Shown piece by piece: positions 21,666-34,091 of a stretch of 64,000 bases of DNA. Every line of letters begins with the position of its first letter. Within the stretch, counting starts at the first letter, position 1. This DNA is from Gnetum montanum. Its lineage: Eukaryota > Streptophyta > Gnetopsida > Gnetales > Gnetaceae. The notes below the pieces were generated by a model, which had not been told where the DNA came from, ran no database searches, and was given only the letters and a program-made list of their open reading frames with translations. The stretch covers positions 184,201-248,200 of the forward strand of contig MNCI01030643.1 in the NCBI GenBank assembly GCA_015680685.1. The letters are read 5' to 3'. The position numbers were made by a program, and so were the translations under genes.

Positions 21666-24480
21666 CAAGGCCTCAGATTCCCTGGTCAAGAATCTACAAG
21701 GTGTCGGGCTCATGAATCTATTCTTGGCCCCGAATCCAAGCGTCCCAACCATTGAGATGCTCTTCCTAGTGGACTCCTTTTCTGACAAGGTAGCCGCTTC
21801 CGCACACGCATACACGGTGTGCATGTGGTCATTGAAGTTAATGACTAGCTATTCATGGATATTTTTGGTGTTTCTTCTGATGGCATCCTCATAGGATCAA
21901 AGACCAAGAGAGAGCTAAACCTTTAGAAGGAAGACATCGAGGAGTGGATAAGGGTTGTGAAAGAGCGAAAGGGGATCCCTATGGAGAAGGTCAAGGATGG
22001 ACCTACCAAAGAAGTTTATCCCATCTTCCATGCTCGTGCTTTCCCCTTGCTACTTTCCTAGGGGAAGGTCCTTGGGATTGAGTAAGCTTGGGTAATGCGT
22101 GAGGTCATGGAAGAGGGGGCTCGCTACAACTGGGCTAGATTTTTATGTAAAGGCTTGCAAACTGAAATCATGGGGCTCCATACGAAGCAAGAGTCCCGTT
22201 TCAATGTGCATTACATCTTTTACATAGACTATTTGTGGAATTTCATAGAGTTTTTGGTAGTCCATGAGAATGGGGCCTGGGTAATACAGAATCGCAACTA
22301 GATTTCCAAACCGTGGATCTGCCAGATCCTCCAAACCACCCCAGCCCAAGATCCCCCAGAACCAATTGGGGAGTCATTCTCCATGATGACTAAGGATCGG
22401 GTGGCTCAGAACTTTCGTGGCCAAGACAACATAGGAGAGGCACCCCCTACTACTGCTAGTAATGTATCATAGGGGAAACATCTCATTGCCAAAATGGTGG
22501 CCACTAAGTTGCAGTGAAAAAGGCCTCCTTCAGCCAAGAAAACCCTCCGCATGGAAGAAGAGGAGGGGTGGAGACTACGGTTTAAACTACAAAGGATGCA
22601 ACCCCCCATTGGTAAATGCTTTTGTTTATGCTTATTTCTTCACCTACTTTGTTAATGCCTGCTACACTGGACAGCATAGCATAGCACCTACTTTAAGCTA
22701 ACCTATTTTGAGCTAATGCAAACATGTTTCTGGCTGCCAGAGGAAGAAGGTGACGAAGAGGCGTCAGCCCCTAAGATGGGGGTGACAAATAAAGATTTTG
22801 GGGCCCTAATCTTAGAAGAAAGGGCCCTAGTTAAGAGAGAAATAGCTCTCATCACTAAGGCAAGGACTCTTGTTATTAGGAAAAATCCTCCTATTGACAA
22901 GGAGGACATTTTTGGAGATGAAGAGGAGTCTCCCGCTGATGAAGAGAATGTTGGTACTTCAAAAGGGAAGGCGCTAGTAGATAAGGAAGAAACTCACATC
23001 AACTTGGAAGGGACTTCTGCTAGATTTTCCCTTGCCGAAGGTGGTTTAGCATCGAGGGAGCAGAGAAATGGTAAAGGTGCTACCGTTGCTTCGAGTCAGA
23101 AAGGAGGGGAACTACAATTAGACATTGGTGAGTTGCTTTACCCACAATCACATCATAGTTCACCTTGATCACTACTGATGCATTTAATTGCATTACATAC
23201 ACCACTGTTGATGTTGCAATACCCCCTCTAATTCATGTGGAACCATGGGCTGAGACCCTTGATAAGTTTATATTTATGCAGGGGGTCGTCAACGACATGA
23301 TCGGCCATCTCCAGCAGGTCGACCCTGAAGTGGGTAAGTAGTTATGCTAGGTGTTTTCATGCTACTATGCTAGAGTTCTTGAATTTTCTAACCCTTCTAC
23401 ACTAATGTGAATAATATGTTTTTTATGTTGTGATAGCCTCTCAACTCAAATGGAACCCAATGTGGCCTTTGAAAGTCGATGTCATGCCTACATTCCCGCC
23501 CGAAGTGACCGAGGTGCCTCATCGCACATATGACGAGGTCAGCAAATGCTCTTTGCACTCAGCATGCTCCTTGTGGGAGTGTAGGTGCATCAATGAAGAC
23601 CTATGGAAATGGGTCCAAAAATTTGAGAGAGAGAAGGCTGACTTAAGCGTCGAGGTAGAAGACCTCAAATCGAGGAACGAATTCCTCATAGCCCATGATA
23701 CTAATGATGAGAACTGGCGTACGGCTGTGACAGATTATGTTAGATTTTGGACAGTCGTATGTCAAAACAATAAATCCATCTACAAAATAATAGAGTAGTG
23801 AATGAAAATGAACTTGTTGGCCCAAAAGAGTCAATATTGGAAAGATTACAATGCAAGGGTTTACGAATGGAGGCAGTCCTAGAAGAACCATAAACACATG
23901 TATAAACTGGAATGTGCCACCTATTGTAAACTGTACAGGGATGCTTCTATAGAGGAGTTTACCTATAAGGAATTCATTGATGCCATTGGAACTTCTAAGG
24001 CCTATGACAAGTTCAAGGAGCAGGTAAAGGTCATAGAATCTCCTAAACTAGAAGTGGACCTTCCCATAGGTGAAACCTCTACCGCTTCCTTTTCTCCGAG
24101 ACTGCCAAGATGGAGGATTGTCAAGAAGGAGAAAGCTGTCGTAGACGCTAAACCTCACATTAGGAATGGGATGAATATCATGGAAGAGGAGGTCTGGCAC
24201 TACCTTGGGCTCAATTTAGATCATATACCCTTCAAGATGGACACAGGTCCATCTCAGGTTAGTTACTTTCTGTTGTATTAATGCTTATGCTTTGTTGTAG
24301 CTTGCGTATGTTGCCCTAGCTGACTACTTCATTTCTATAATGTAGGTTCCAGATGAGGGTGGAGGGCCTGTAGAGGGCAGGAATGAAGGGGTGGTAGAGG
24401 ACAACACAGAGGAGGGTGATGTAGAAGGGGATGATGTAGGAGCAAATGAAGAAGATGATGCAGGTGAAGACAAACCATGA
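21661..24480 (+). pseudogene. Opposite-strand spliced gene of element B, exons 3 (rest) to 7
   Basis: Exon 3 continues from 4,636 (TKASDSLVKNLQGVGLMNLF) to the donor at 22,612. Exon 4 (22,741-23,127) is very charged, with repeated EE(R/S) and KE blocks (EEEGDEEAS, LILEERALVKRE). Exon 5 is about 23,159-23,333 (FIFMQGVVNDMIGHLQQVDPEVG). Exon 6 (23,437-24,257) has KWVQKFEREKADLSVEVEDL, a likely coiled coil, and one stop pair near 23,798. Exon 7 (24,346-24,480) is an acidic tail (EGDVEGDDVGANEEDDAGED). Splice positions before exons 6 and 7 match element A. Charge, coiled coil and acidic tail suggest a protein-binding or nuclear role, but this is inference. Confidence 0.65.
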
Positions 24481-24655
24481 CAGCACGGGATTTTTGAAAA
24501 TTTGGATTTTTGTAGAATTTTTGCGAACATTTTTTAAAAGACAAAGGCTTTGAATAAAATAAAAGAAGGATTTCAAAATAGAAATTGATTCTACGCTAAC
24601 TTATGCATTGTCTACATGCTGAATTTTATGTTAAACTTTCATTTTTTTAATGTTT

Positions 24656-24808
24656 TAGTTTTAGGCCATTTCAGGCCCTTTCTAGTTTTAGGCCATTTTG
24701 GGCCATCACTAGTTTTAGGCCATTTCGGGCCATGGGTGGCACAACATAGTTTTAGGCCTTTTCGGGCCATAGTTATGAAGCATAGTTTTAGGAAATTTCG
24801 GGCCATGG
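24656..24808. repeat. Hairpin array after protease (element B)
   Basis: Five units of TAGTTTTAGGCC-ATTTCG-GGCC type: GGCC at 24,664, 24,691, 24,718 and 24,755, each paired with GGCC six bases on. The last unit (near 24,790) has GGAA/GGCC and is broken. The spacing is about 27-37 bp. It lies between the stop of the opposite-strand gene and the end of protease, the same place as 16,746-16,990 in element A. Confidence 0.75.
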
Positions 24809-25163
24809 TGTGTTAAAGGGATGATACGCTAACGATTTAAAATACAGCTAACTAGTAACTAACGTAGATGGATGGATGCATAATAGAAAGGCAGTAAATG
24901 TACAAAGGATGATGACTAGGCAGGAAGTAGTGGGGTTGCTATGCTATGCATAGCTGCTTCTTGACCCATCATGGGTTGGGCAAGACATAAGGCTGAGGCG
25001 CTTTGCCAGGGCCTTCGTCTACATCATTGTCCCCCACTTAGAAGGGCAACTCAGCCCATGTGTTATCATTTCTAGAACCGATTTGCTAAGCCGATTCTTT
25101 CACCAGATGGTTAGTGTGTGTTGCAACAGGTGCTCCATTCTCAGAGGTTATGACCTTTGAGCC

Positions 25164-25841
25164 TTATTCCATATATACATTATTGATAGCTTGTGTCGTC
25201 ACCTCGTCACCATGGATCACCACCTCCCTGCCTACGTATGGTAGATGGATCTCTTGTTGAATGGGTGAAGAGACAGCCCTAATTTGCACTAACCATGACC
25301 TCCCCAAGATCAAGTTAAACTCAGGCATCTCTTCAACCACGATGAACATTGCATTCATGGGGAACTGGTCCCCTACCACAAAGTCTATGTGGACCATGCC
25401 TTTCACCACGACCCGTGCCCCATTGAATGACTTTAAATAGGATGTTGTTGTGGGTTTGATCTGGTCCACCAAGCCCAACTTGTCCACAATAGGGAAGGGG
25501 ATGACGTTCATGGCAACCCCATCATCAACATGTACCCTTCGGATCCGATGTTGGCTGACCCAAATTGTGATGAATAGGGGTGCTGTAGTTACTTGACCCC
25601 TTTCAGGGTCTTCCCTAATGGAATCATCACAGAAAGTCAGTTGGGACAGCTTTGGTTTTGCAAGCGCAGAAGGAAGCATGACTGAGTGGATTGCTTCCTC
25701 TTCTACCAGCATGCCCTCGTTGACTAGAATCACCATTAACATAGCCTCATGGTGTGTGGTAGATGTCATAATTAGGTCGTAGAAGCTCAATCTAGTATTC
25801 TTTTGTTTTAGGGCTTGCTTGACCTGTGTGAGGGCATCCAA
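25164..25841 (-). pseudogene. Aspartic protease of element B
   Basis: An uninterrupted 225-residue domain: VHVDDGVAMNVIPFPIVDKLGL (catalytic loop DDGV), then FNLILGRSWLVQIRAVSSPIQQ. It is close to the protease of element A. The N-terminal linker (NTRLSFYDLIMTSTTHH) also matches the fragment of element C that stops at 31,131. It is the longest undamaged pol-type domain in element B and is followed by the hairpin array, not by RT. Confidence 0.87.
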
Positions 25842-25886
25842 GAGGTCTTGGATGCCCCCCTGTTTACTTCCCTTCTCCTCTTCTAT

Positions 25887-28800
25887 TCATCCCAGAAGAT
25901 AGATTTCATGAGGAGGGTCAGTTTTAGGTTTGGGTTCAAACCCTTTTTGGTGGGGTAGTGCAAACTGTTTGGTCATAGCAATGTTCATCTTTGGTGACAA
26001 AGGCGTAGATACAAGGGATGAAGAAGTGGGCTTGGAAGTACCTGGGATGGTATTTTCCCTCGATGTCTCACCTACAAAATGCACTTCTCATTTTTTAGGA
26101 TGAGAAGGCTATGCAGCTATCTTATGCGAGGTGGGGGCTATTGAAGGAGTTGGCCCCCTAATGACAAACGGAGCCAATGTTGTTAACGAGTAGGATTGCA
26201 TGGTTTCGCCAATAGGTGGCATAGGGACAGACACCCAATGAGCTACTCTCAAGATAAACAGTGACTGCGAGCTTTGATCAGCTACTGGTAGTGCTAGTGT
26301 GCTATGCTAAGGCATGCAGACCATAAACAACTACTGGGGCGGTCTAAGGTTACTGTTAATGCCAATGGTGTTGATGACATAACTGGCGTTGTTGGTGTTG
26401 AGGGGGTCGATGTAGACATGTAGAGATTGATTCTCATGACGTACTAGGTTACTTTTTTCTAACACCATCTTTCCTTTATCAATCATCCTTTGGATGTCAT
26501 CTTTCAATGCCAAACAGTAATCTATGTTGTGACCACACTGTTGGTGGTAGTCACAAAATCGATCCAACCTGAAACCTTTAGGGACTGGGGGCTTGCTAGG
26601 CAAGGCCAAAGAGGGGTTCCTAAGGAGCTCATAGTACCGCTAATGTTTCCTAACTCCTCCTTCATACATTTATTTTTGTTGGATGTACCCTACTTCCAGT
26701 AGCTGCTTTAGAAGCTCTGAAGGCTTGACAGGTAGCGGGGTATACTTTGAATGATCCTTACGCTCAAAGTTTGATTTTAGTGGCATAGATGTCTCAAGTG
26801 CGAGTGTGGAAGGTTGCAGTGCATTGTCCTGCTTGGGCATGGGGTTAGCTGTAGGTATGGCTGATTTTTTGTTATTCTTATTATTGTTGTTGTTAGGTTT
26901 TGGTTTCGTCTCGCTCGCCACAGTGGCCACCATGGCTATTGTGGCTTTACCCTTATCCTTCTTGGCAAAGGTGTTCTTGTAAGCAACATAGGTTGGGTCT
27001 TTGCTTGCCTTGGCTGCATCCTGTATGCTCTTAGTATGAGCAAAGTCTTGACTAAGAGTACGGGGAGCAAGGTAGTACAATTTAGACTTGATGAAGTCAT
27101 TCATTGCATCCTTGAAGACTGCCAGCAAATAGGCCTCCACGATGGGCTCACGAATTTCATTAAGGGTCTTGCTCCAACGTTGGATGAATTTATGGACCAG
27201 TTCTAGAGGGTCCTGCTTCATGCTCATCAGCTAATCCAGTGTGATTTCTGGTTTTAAGTTATACTTGAAACATGTCATGAACTAGGTCAGCAACTCCTCC
27301 AGAGTTGAGATAGAGGAGCATGGAAGAGCACAGTACCAGTCTAGGGCCTTTCCTATCAGAGACATGGAAAAGACGTGGATAATCATGTGCGGCCATTGTT
27401 GCAATAGGAGAGATTCTAACCTAAAATAAATAAGATGTGCATTGGGATCTCCCTCCCCATTGTATTTCGTGAAGTCGGGGAGGGACATCCCTGGAGGTAG
27501 CGTTAGTGCAGGGATGGCAAGGCTGATGGGGTCATCCTGGTAAAAGTCCATGACTTGTGCTGTGTCAGACCCAACAACCTTAAGGCATTTTATTTCTTCA
27601 ATGAGGGTCTGGATAAGCTGAAACACTTGGTCTAGACCCTAGGATGGTGCAAATAACTCAGGAACTACTAGGGTAGCTCCCACCTATGGAGTACTAGAGG
27701 TGGTAGCGTGACCCATCGGTGGTGTCGTTGGGGTGGCCCCTACGAATTGTGTTCCTTGTGGTGTCCACCAACTAATAGGTGGTGCCGTTGTAGCAACATC
27801 CAAGGGTTGTGCTATGGGGTAGACTATTTGCATGGCTGGTGGAATAGACCAGATCCCTATGTTGGGTAGTATCATTTGTGGCACTTTGTAGGTCTAATGG
27901 TGCATGTGAGACTTCTACGATGGTAACATAGCAGGGGGAATAGTGAATGGGGTCCACTATGTGGACGGGATTGGGCCCACCGCTGATGGTGGGATAGGTG
28001 TAAATACAAGAATGGAAGTGGATGTTGCGTACGATTGTGAAGCAAGTATGATGTGAACATGTGGTAGGGTAGCCGTGATTGGTGTTTGATGTGCTACAGG
28101 AATGGACTGATGGACGGTTTGTAGAGGAAAGTGGCTGAAAACGAAACAAGGGAATAGGGGGGTTGATACGCCAAGGAGATGACATGACTATCCATTGCAG
28201 ATGTAATTGTGAGTTGTGAAGGCGTAGGTGTGATCATGAAGGGAGCGGCGATAGACAATGGGTTGGTCCAAAAAGACTGGGTATGAGGGATAGTAACAAG
28301 GTTCGTTTGACCTTGTGAAGCAAGTATGATGTGAACATGTGGTAGGGTAGCCGTGATTGGTGTTTGATGTGCTACAGGAATGGACTGATGGACGGTTTGT
28401 AGAGGAAAGTGGCTGAAAACGAAACAAGGGAATAGGGGGGTTGATACGCCAAGGAGATGACATGACTATCCATTGCAGATGTAATTGTGGGTTGTGAAGG
28501 CGTAGGTGTGATCATGAAGGGAGCGGCGATAGATAATGGGTTGGTCCAAAAAGACTGGGTATGAGGGATAGTAACAAGGTTGGTTTGACCTCCTCCATCA
28601 GATTGGGAATCGAGTTCCTCCTATCCATCTTGGAAGGCCTCATCATGGTTAGACGCTATGTCCTGCTGCTCCCCAAGCCTAGCTAACTAAATTAGCTGGT
28701 CTAGAAGCCATTGATTCGTCTATGTCAAAGAAATGGAAGCATTAAGAGTAGGAACAAATTCCTTCCCATTGTAGTACACGAGCTCAAAGCTACGTTTTTC

Positions 28801-29025
28801 TTTGAGTTCTTGCACATCCAAGGGTAAGTTTGCCTACACCTTTGCACAGAGAAAGTTATAGCACTCATGTTGCTGGGCCAAGCTCTTGGGTCCTCGATTT
28901 TGGATCCTGAGGGATCGGCGTGGTTATAGCACCAAGTTGAGTGGTTGTTCAGCACCTGTGATGCCTTGAACTATGATGGGAACCTTAATGCTAAAGGTGT
29001 TAGCAACGATTCTCAAGAAATTCAT
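25887..29025 (-). pseudogene. gag of element B
   Basis: Gag starts at the ATG at 29,025 (MNFLRIVANTFSIKVP; element C has a matching MNLITTSISTVSMEV start). An N-terminal region with ELDSQSDGGG follows, then a Pro/Ser/His-rich stretch disturbed by a 278-bp duplication. The capsid domain is at 27,626-26,670 (SLPDFTKYNGEGDPNAHLI, SMSLIGKALDWY, LVHKFIQRWSKTL). A zinc-knuckle-like RFCDYHQQCGHNIDYC is near 26,560. The tail to 25,887 is Ser/Pro-rich. It would package element RNA. Several stops and frameshifts are present. Confidence 0.85.
28035..28590. repeat. 278-bp tandem duplication in gag of element B
   Basis: Two adjacent copies (28,035-28,312 and 28,313-28,590) differ at only a few bases. The period is not a multiple of three, so the duplication shifts the reading frame. 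It duplicates the peptide start MSSPWRINPPIP. Confidence 0.9.
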
Positions 29026-29410
29026 TGTTACGAAGCTAAACAATTTTGCAGACAAGAAAAATAAAGAAATTAGAAAGTAATCAAAAAGGCTTTATGTCTT
29101 ACCAAATTCCAAAGGAATCATCAAAGCGACTGATCTATACCACACGATGCGTAAACAACCGCAAAAGGGTGTCGCATTTACGCTAGTGCGTGACAGGGTA
29201 CAGAATGCATGCAAGACTATAGTGAAACAAGTGAGTCGATTGGCGATCGGAGTCTTTATGTCCTACAAGGTTCTAAAGGAACCATCAAAGTGACCGATTT
29301 GCACCACATGATGCGTAAACAACCACAAATGGGTGTCAGGTTCACGCTAATGCGTATCAGGGTGCAAAACGCTTACAGGACTACCATAAAACACGGAAAG
29401 GGAACCAAAA
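29026..29410. other. Leader of element B with diverged internal duplication
   Basis: The leader lies between the primer-binding site and gag. Two similar blocks (about 29,090-29,222 and 29,259-29,395) share CATCAAAG..ACCGAT and ATGCGTAAACAACC. A related block is at 34,740-34,860 in element C. It may hold packaging or translation signals. No coding sequence was seen. Confidence 0.6.
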
Positions 29411-29429
29411 GGCCCTCCTTCTAGCACCA
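29411..29429 (-). promoter_or_regulatory. Primer-binding site of element B
   Basis: The minus strand reads TGGTGCTAGAAGGAGGGCC. It begins with the TGG that pairs with a tRNA CCA end and is far better conserved with element C (34,899-34,916) than the flanking bases. The priming tRNA was not identified. Confidence 0.65.
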
Positions 29430-31130
29430 GAAAACTATAGCAACCGAAAACATCAACGGCTGGAAAAACACCTAGAGGTCATTGGTCATGATAGTCTTAA
29501 CCCCAGATCTGTGCGAGGGCCGTGTTGGATAAAATGGAAACAGGGTGCCCTGAATGGTCTGGTCGATCAGATAGGAACTTAATCAGTGTTACTATAACCT
29601 TTTGCAAACATTTAAAGCGAAAGCAATGCTTATAACATAAAATGAAATTTGTTGAATGCGGGAAGGAGATAACAATGTAAAATGTAGTGATAAAGAGAAA
29701 AAACAAAGCACAAGTTAAGGAATGCACCGCTTCAAATTTATGAATTTACTTTGCCAGGTGGATACAATTGGTTGTACAACACTGGGAAGCACAGAGATCC
29801 CAAAAGTAACCAAGACATTCAAAGCAAGCCAACAATGTGCTTGAACATGGACTCCAAAGCCAACAATGCTTGGATGTCACAAAGCCAACTTGTTAACTAG
29901 ATGCCAACTAAAAACAAGGGGGTTTGTTTTCCTAGCTACTAATAGAATTTGTTAACTACTCAAGTTTGTCGATTATGTGCAAACGTGCTCAAAATTTGCC
30001 CACCCTTTGAGCGTTGTTCGTCAGGGTATTTATAGGACCAAGAGGATGCGAAAGATGTAGTTTTGACACCATGTGTCTCTGATCCATGTTGACGTGTCTA
30101 TGCTGCATGGAACTACAATGTTCATTGACAAGCTTGCCATGCTATAATTACGCTGTCAGAATTTGGAGATGTGTGTCAATGGTGCAAATAGGTGCGGTGC
30201 ATTGATGTAGCATAACTACCTACCACATTGTACATAGCATGTGGTGTAGCGTAGCAGCTTGCTATCCAAGGAGATGCATCAACGTAGCGTAGCTACTGGC
30301 TACATTGTGGTACACCTTGGGGCATAGCATGTCGGCATAGTGTAGCATCCTACTACGCTGTGCTACGCTATGCAACGTAGCATAGCGTAGCCACTAGTTT
30401 GAGGCAGAAACTTGTGTTTCAAACTATTGCATGTGTTGGAAACCTTTGAAGTGATTTGATTGATTTTGCATATTTGCTATGCTACGTAGCATAGCATAGC
30501 GTAGCAGCGAACCTTAACTACGAAAATGTTGATAAATCTATAACTTTTTCTCTTTGCAATGCGAAACATGTGAACATACTAATCTTTCACTTTGAGATGC
30601 CTTTTTTTGCTTCCGTAGAGTTTCTACACTATGATACACTATGTAGCATAGCAGTCAACATGGCTTTCTCTTCACTAAACTTGCCGCTTTATGATGGAAG
30701 GAGTCATTGCTGAAGGACTTGGAGTTGGGCAAGGGAACTGAGTTTGGCATTTTGCTATGCTATGCTATGTTGCATAGCGTAGCATGGCGTAGCACTTCGT
30801 TTTGTGACCATTTTCTGAAGCCTGCTATGCTACATAGCATAGCGTAGCATAACAAACTTCTTGACTTAGAAAACTTGCTGAACTGTTTTACGCATTCTGA
30901 ACACTACTGACAACTTCACGCATCACTTCTAAGTAGACTATCAACTGGATGAACTACTCAAGTGGGCAGGCTAGAGGATCCATTGAGCTTGTCGACATGG
31001 GGAGTAGAAAACTTGCCAAACTAGATAGTCTAAACATAAGAACATCCATCTCCTGAAGAACTATCGTAGCACTACCTGAATCATAATGACCCGGTGAAGC
31101 AAGGATGCCTTGAAATTTTAGGGTGTCTCA
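29430..31130 (-). repeat. 5' LTR of element B with palindromic U3
   Basis: The LTR is about 1.7 kb, with a TG start at 31,130. The lower end is placed next to the primer-binding site and lacks a clear CA, so it may be a few bases off. U3 (30,035-31,130) contains repeated GCTATGC/GCATAGC palindromes, for example a 20-bp perfect palindrome centred near 30,484. A TATA box lies at 30,027-30,034. Confidence 0.8.
30027..30034 (-). promoter_or_regulatory. TATA box of element B 5' LTR
   Basis: The minus strand reads CCTATAAATACC, at the same relative position as in elements A and C. Confidence 0.65.
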
Positions 31131-34091
31131 ATTACTAAGTCGTATAGGCTTAATGTTGTGTTCTTCTATTTCAAAGCTTTTTTAACTTGTGAAAGGGAAT
31201 TAATAAAGTCTTGCCCACTATTTGATTATTTTCTAACTTTCTCTTCTTCTATGCACCCTAGAAGATGAATCTCTTAAGGGGGAGTGGCTTTGGGTTGAAT
31301 GATAAGATTTTTTGGATTAGAAGATGATGGTTGCATCTGTCTGTTGCTATTGGTAGCTGATGACGAAGAGGTCATGGGAGTTGTAAACAAGGGGATGGGC
31401 TTAGGGGGGCCCAACGTAGTACATTCCTTAGCCAACTTGTTTGCTAGATGTTCTTCACGTTTCCTTGGATGCAGAGGTTGAGATGTAGTGCTTGTCACTC
31501 AACTTTGGATACTAGGGGAACTTGCCTGCTTTGGCACCCTGATAACAAATGGTGCCTACATCTCTCTAGTGGGATGCGATGCAATTTTAAGCACAAATGG
31601 TGTAGTAGATGTTTGTGGAGAGGTTCTAATGATAAAGGGGGTATGTGACTTAATTTTTTTTGAAACTGTAGTGCTGTGGGGGGTACACAAACCACGAATG
31701 GTTCATGTTGTGATTCTACATTGTCTTCAATGCCAATGGCATTGATGGTGTAGCCTGCATTATTAGCATTCAAAGGATCTTTGTAAACATGCATCAATTG
31801 GTTTTCAGGTTAGATAGGACTACTCTCATCCAAAACCAACTTACCTTGATCGATCATTCATTTGATGTCATCTTTTAATGCTAGGCAATAATCTATGGCA
31901 TGCCCATACAACTGATCATAATCACAAAAATGCTCTAGTCTGAAGTTCCTAAGTACTGGTGGTTCATTGGGCATAGCCAAGAAAGGGTCTCAGAGGACTT
32001 CACAGTACCTTTAGTGGTGCTTAATGGCCTCTTCTAACATCCTCTTGTGTTGGATATGCCCGGCTCCCAGTAGTTGTCTTAGAAGCTTTGAAGGCTTAAT
32101 TGGTAACAAGGTATATTTTGAGCGGTCCTTACACTCAAAATTTGTCCTTGTCTATGTTTGCATCATGGGTATTAATGGTGAAGGCTGACTGGTACTACTA
32201 GGTGTTGTGTTAGTAGGAGCTTTAGGTGTTGTGCTAGCCTTTTTGTTATTGTTGGGCTTAGTCTCATTGGCCACTGCGGCCACCGTAGTTGTTGTGGCCT
32301 TCCCTTTCTCCTTGTCCTTCTTTGTATGTATATTTTTGTAGGCTATGTAGGGTAGATCTATACTATCCTCTACCACATCCTAAATGCTTTTAGTTTGGGA
32401 AAATGCTTGACTAAGGGAACACGGGGCTAGGTAGTACAATTTAGATTTGATGAAGTCATTTATTGCACCTTTAAAGATGGCCAGCAAATGGGCCTTGGAA
32501 ATTGGTTCATGTATTTTATTTAAGGTTGCACTCCAATGTTGTATAAATTTTTGCACAAGTTCTAGCGGTTCTTTTTTAACATTCATGAGTTCATCTAAGG
32601 TAACTTCAGGCTTTAAGTTATACTTAAAGCGATTCACAAACTAGCTTAGCAATTCTTCCAATGTAGAGATAGAAGCACGGGGAAGAGTGTGGTACTAATC
32701 TAAGGCTTTGCCTATCAGAGACATGGCAAAAACATGAATGATTGTGTGAGGCCATGGTTGCAAAAACAAGTATTCAGACCTAAAGGTTACTAGATGGGCA
32801 TTCAAATCACCTTTCCTATTGTATTTTGTAAATTGGGGAAGTTGTACCCTAGGAGGCAATGTAAGCACGAGAACAACCAGACTGATCAGGTCGTCTTGAT
32901 AGAAGTCCATGACCTAGATGGTTTCAAAACTAGTAGCTTTGAGCCATTTAATTTCTTTGGTTAGGGTGTGGATGAGTTGGAAGGCTTGGTCCAGACTTGG
33001 GGATGCTATAGGAGGGTTGTGAAGCTACAGAAGCAGCCATCACTGGTGGCACTATTAGTGCGATTGCTAGTCCCACTGGGGGCATTTTTTGAATAGCCCC
33101 TGCTAGTAGTGTCATTTGAGAGGCCCACAACCTAGCAGGTGGTGCCACTAGAGTGGTTTCCATTGGTGGTGGTATGTGTGTGGTCATCTGTCCCATGGTT
33201 GGGATGGCCCACAACCCCATGTTCAGTGGTGTTACATTTGGAACTTGGTATGTTTGGGTTGCACATATTGTTGCACATGAGATAATTGAGCTATGGGAAA
33301 AGAGGTTGTTGTTTTCCACCATGCAGCCAAGGTTGGGCTTGCTACTAATGGTGGAATGTGTATAGAGGGAGGTAGGAATGGAACTTACATGGTGCTATGA
33401 GGCAGTCATGGTGTGCACGTATGGTAGTGTGGGCATTATAGACATTTGGTGTGGAGTTGGAATAGATTGGGAAGGTTGATTGATAGGAAATGAGGTTAAA
33501 GGATCCTTATGCTAATATGTTGATGACATTTGGTGACTACCCATCACCAAAGAGGGTCTGGGTTGCCATCATGTCATGGCAGTAACAATAGAGGTGGGAA
33601 ATTGTGACTGGTATGAATAGGCAATAGAGATGAAAGGGATAGTTGTGGCATAGATTGGACCACCACCATCTAAGTGGGAGTCTAACTCCTCTTGGCCATC
33701 TTGAAAAGGTTCATCATAATGGAAGGCTATGTCCCATTCTTTTGCCCTACTTAATTGCATAAGTTAGGTTAGCACCCACTGATACATTTTAGTCAATGGG
33801 ATAGTGGTATCAGGAGTAGGAATAAACTTCCTCCTATTCCGATGGATGAACTCAAAGTTACATTTTTCTTCAAATTCATGATGGTCCAATGGTATATTCA
33901 CTTGAATTTTTGCACAAAAAATTATATCGCTCTTCATCTTGAGGTAGACATTTAGGCAATTGATGCTACAGTCTAAGAGACTATTGTGGCAGCCACATTG
34001 GGATAGATGATTGCTCAGGATCTACCATTTATGACACAAAGTGGGACACCTCCATACTCACAGTAGAAATGGAAGTGGTGATGAGATTCAT
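31131..34091 (-). pseudogene. gag and start of protease of element C
   Basis: The frame starts with MNLITTSISTVSMEV at 34,091. Recognisable parts are EELDSHLDGGG (33,690), the capsid (LPQFTKYNRKGDLNAHL near 32,840, SLIGKALD, LVQKFIQHWSATL near 32,540, FIKSKLYYLAPCSL), a polar linker with an N/K/T-rich run, a zinc-knuckle-like region near 31,900 and FVVCVPP near 31,690. The linker before protease ends at 31,131 where element B begins. Many stops are present. Organisation is as in element B. Confidence 0.82.

Larger units (their letters stand above)
21661..31130 (-). mobile_element. Tat-like Ty3/gypsy element B, upstream part
   Basis: This half holds the 5' LTR, PBS, leader, gag, protease, hairpin array and most of the opposite-strand gene. 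It resumes at 21,661 exactly where the left part stops at 4,636. The right border at 31,130 (minus strand start TGAGACACC) abuts the interrupted protease of element C, so B is inserted in C. The other end of B is outside the window and should show ATTAC as target duplication. Confidence 0.85.

Noticed and set aside
29430-29520. An earlier placement of the B LTR end near 29,489-29,511
   Set aside because: The A LTR end aligns with sequence next to TGGTGCTAGAAGGAG at 29,411-29,429, which is highly conserved with C and is a better primer-binding site.
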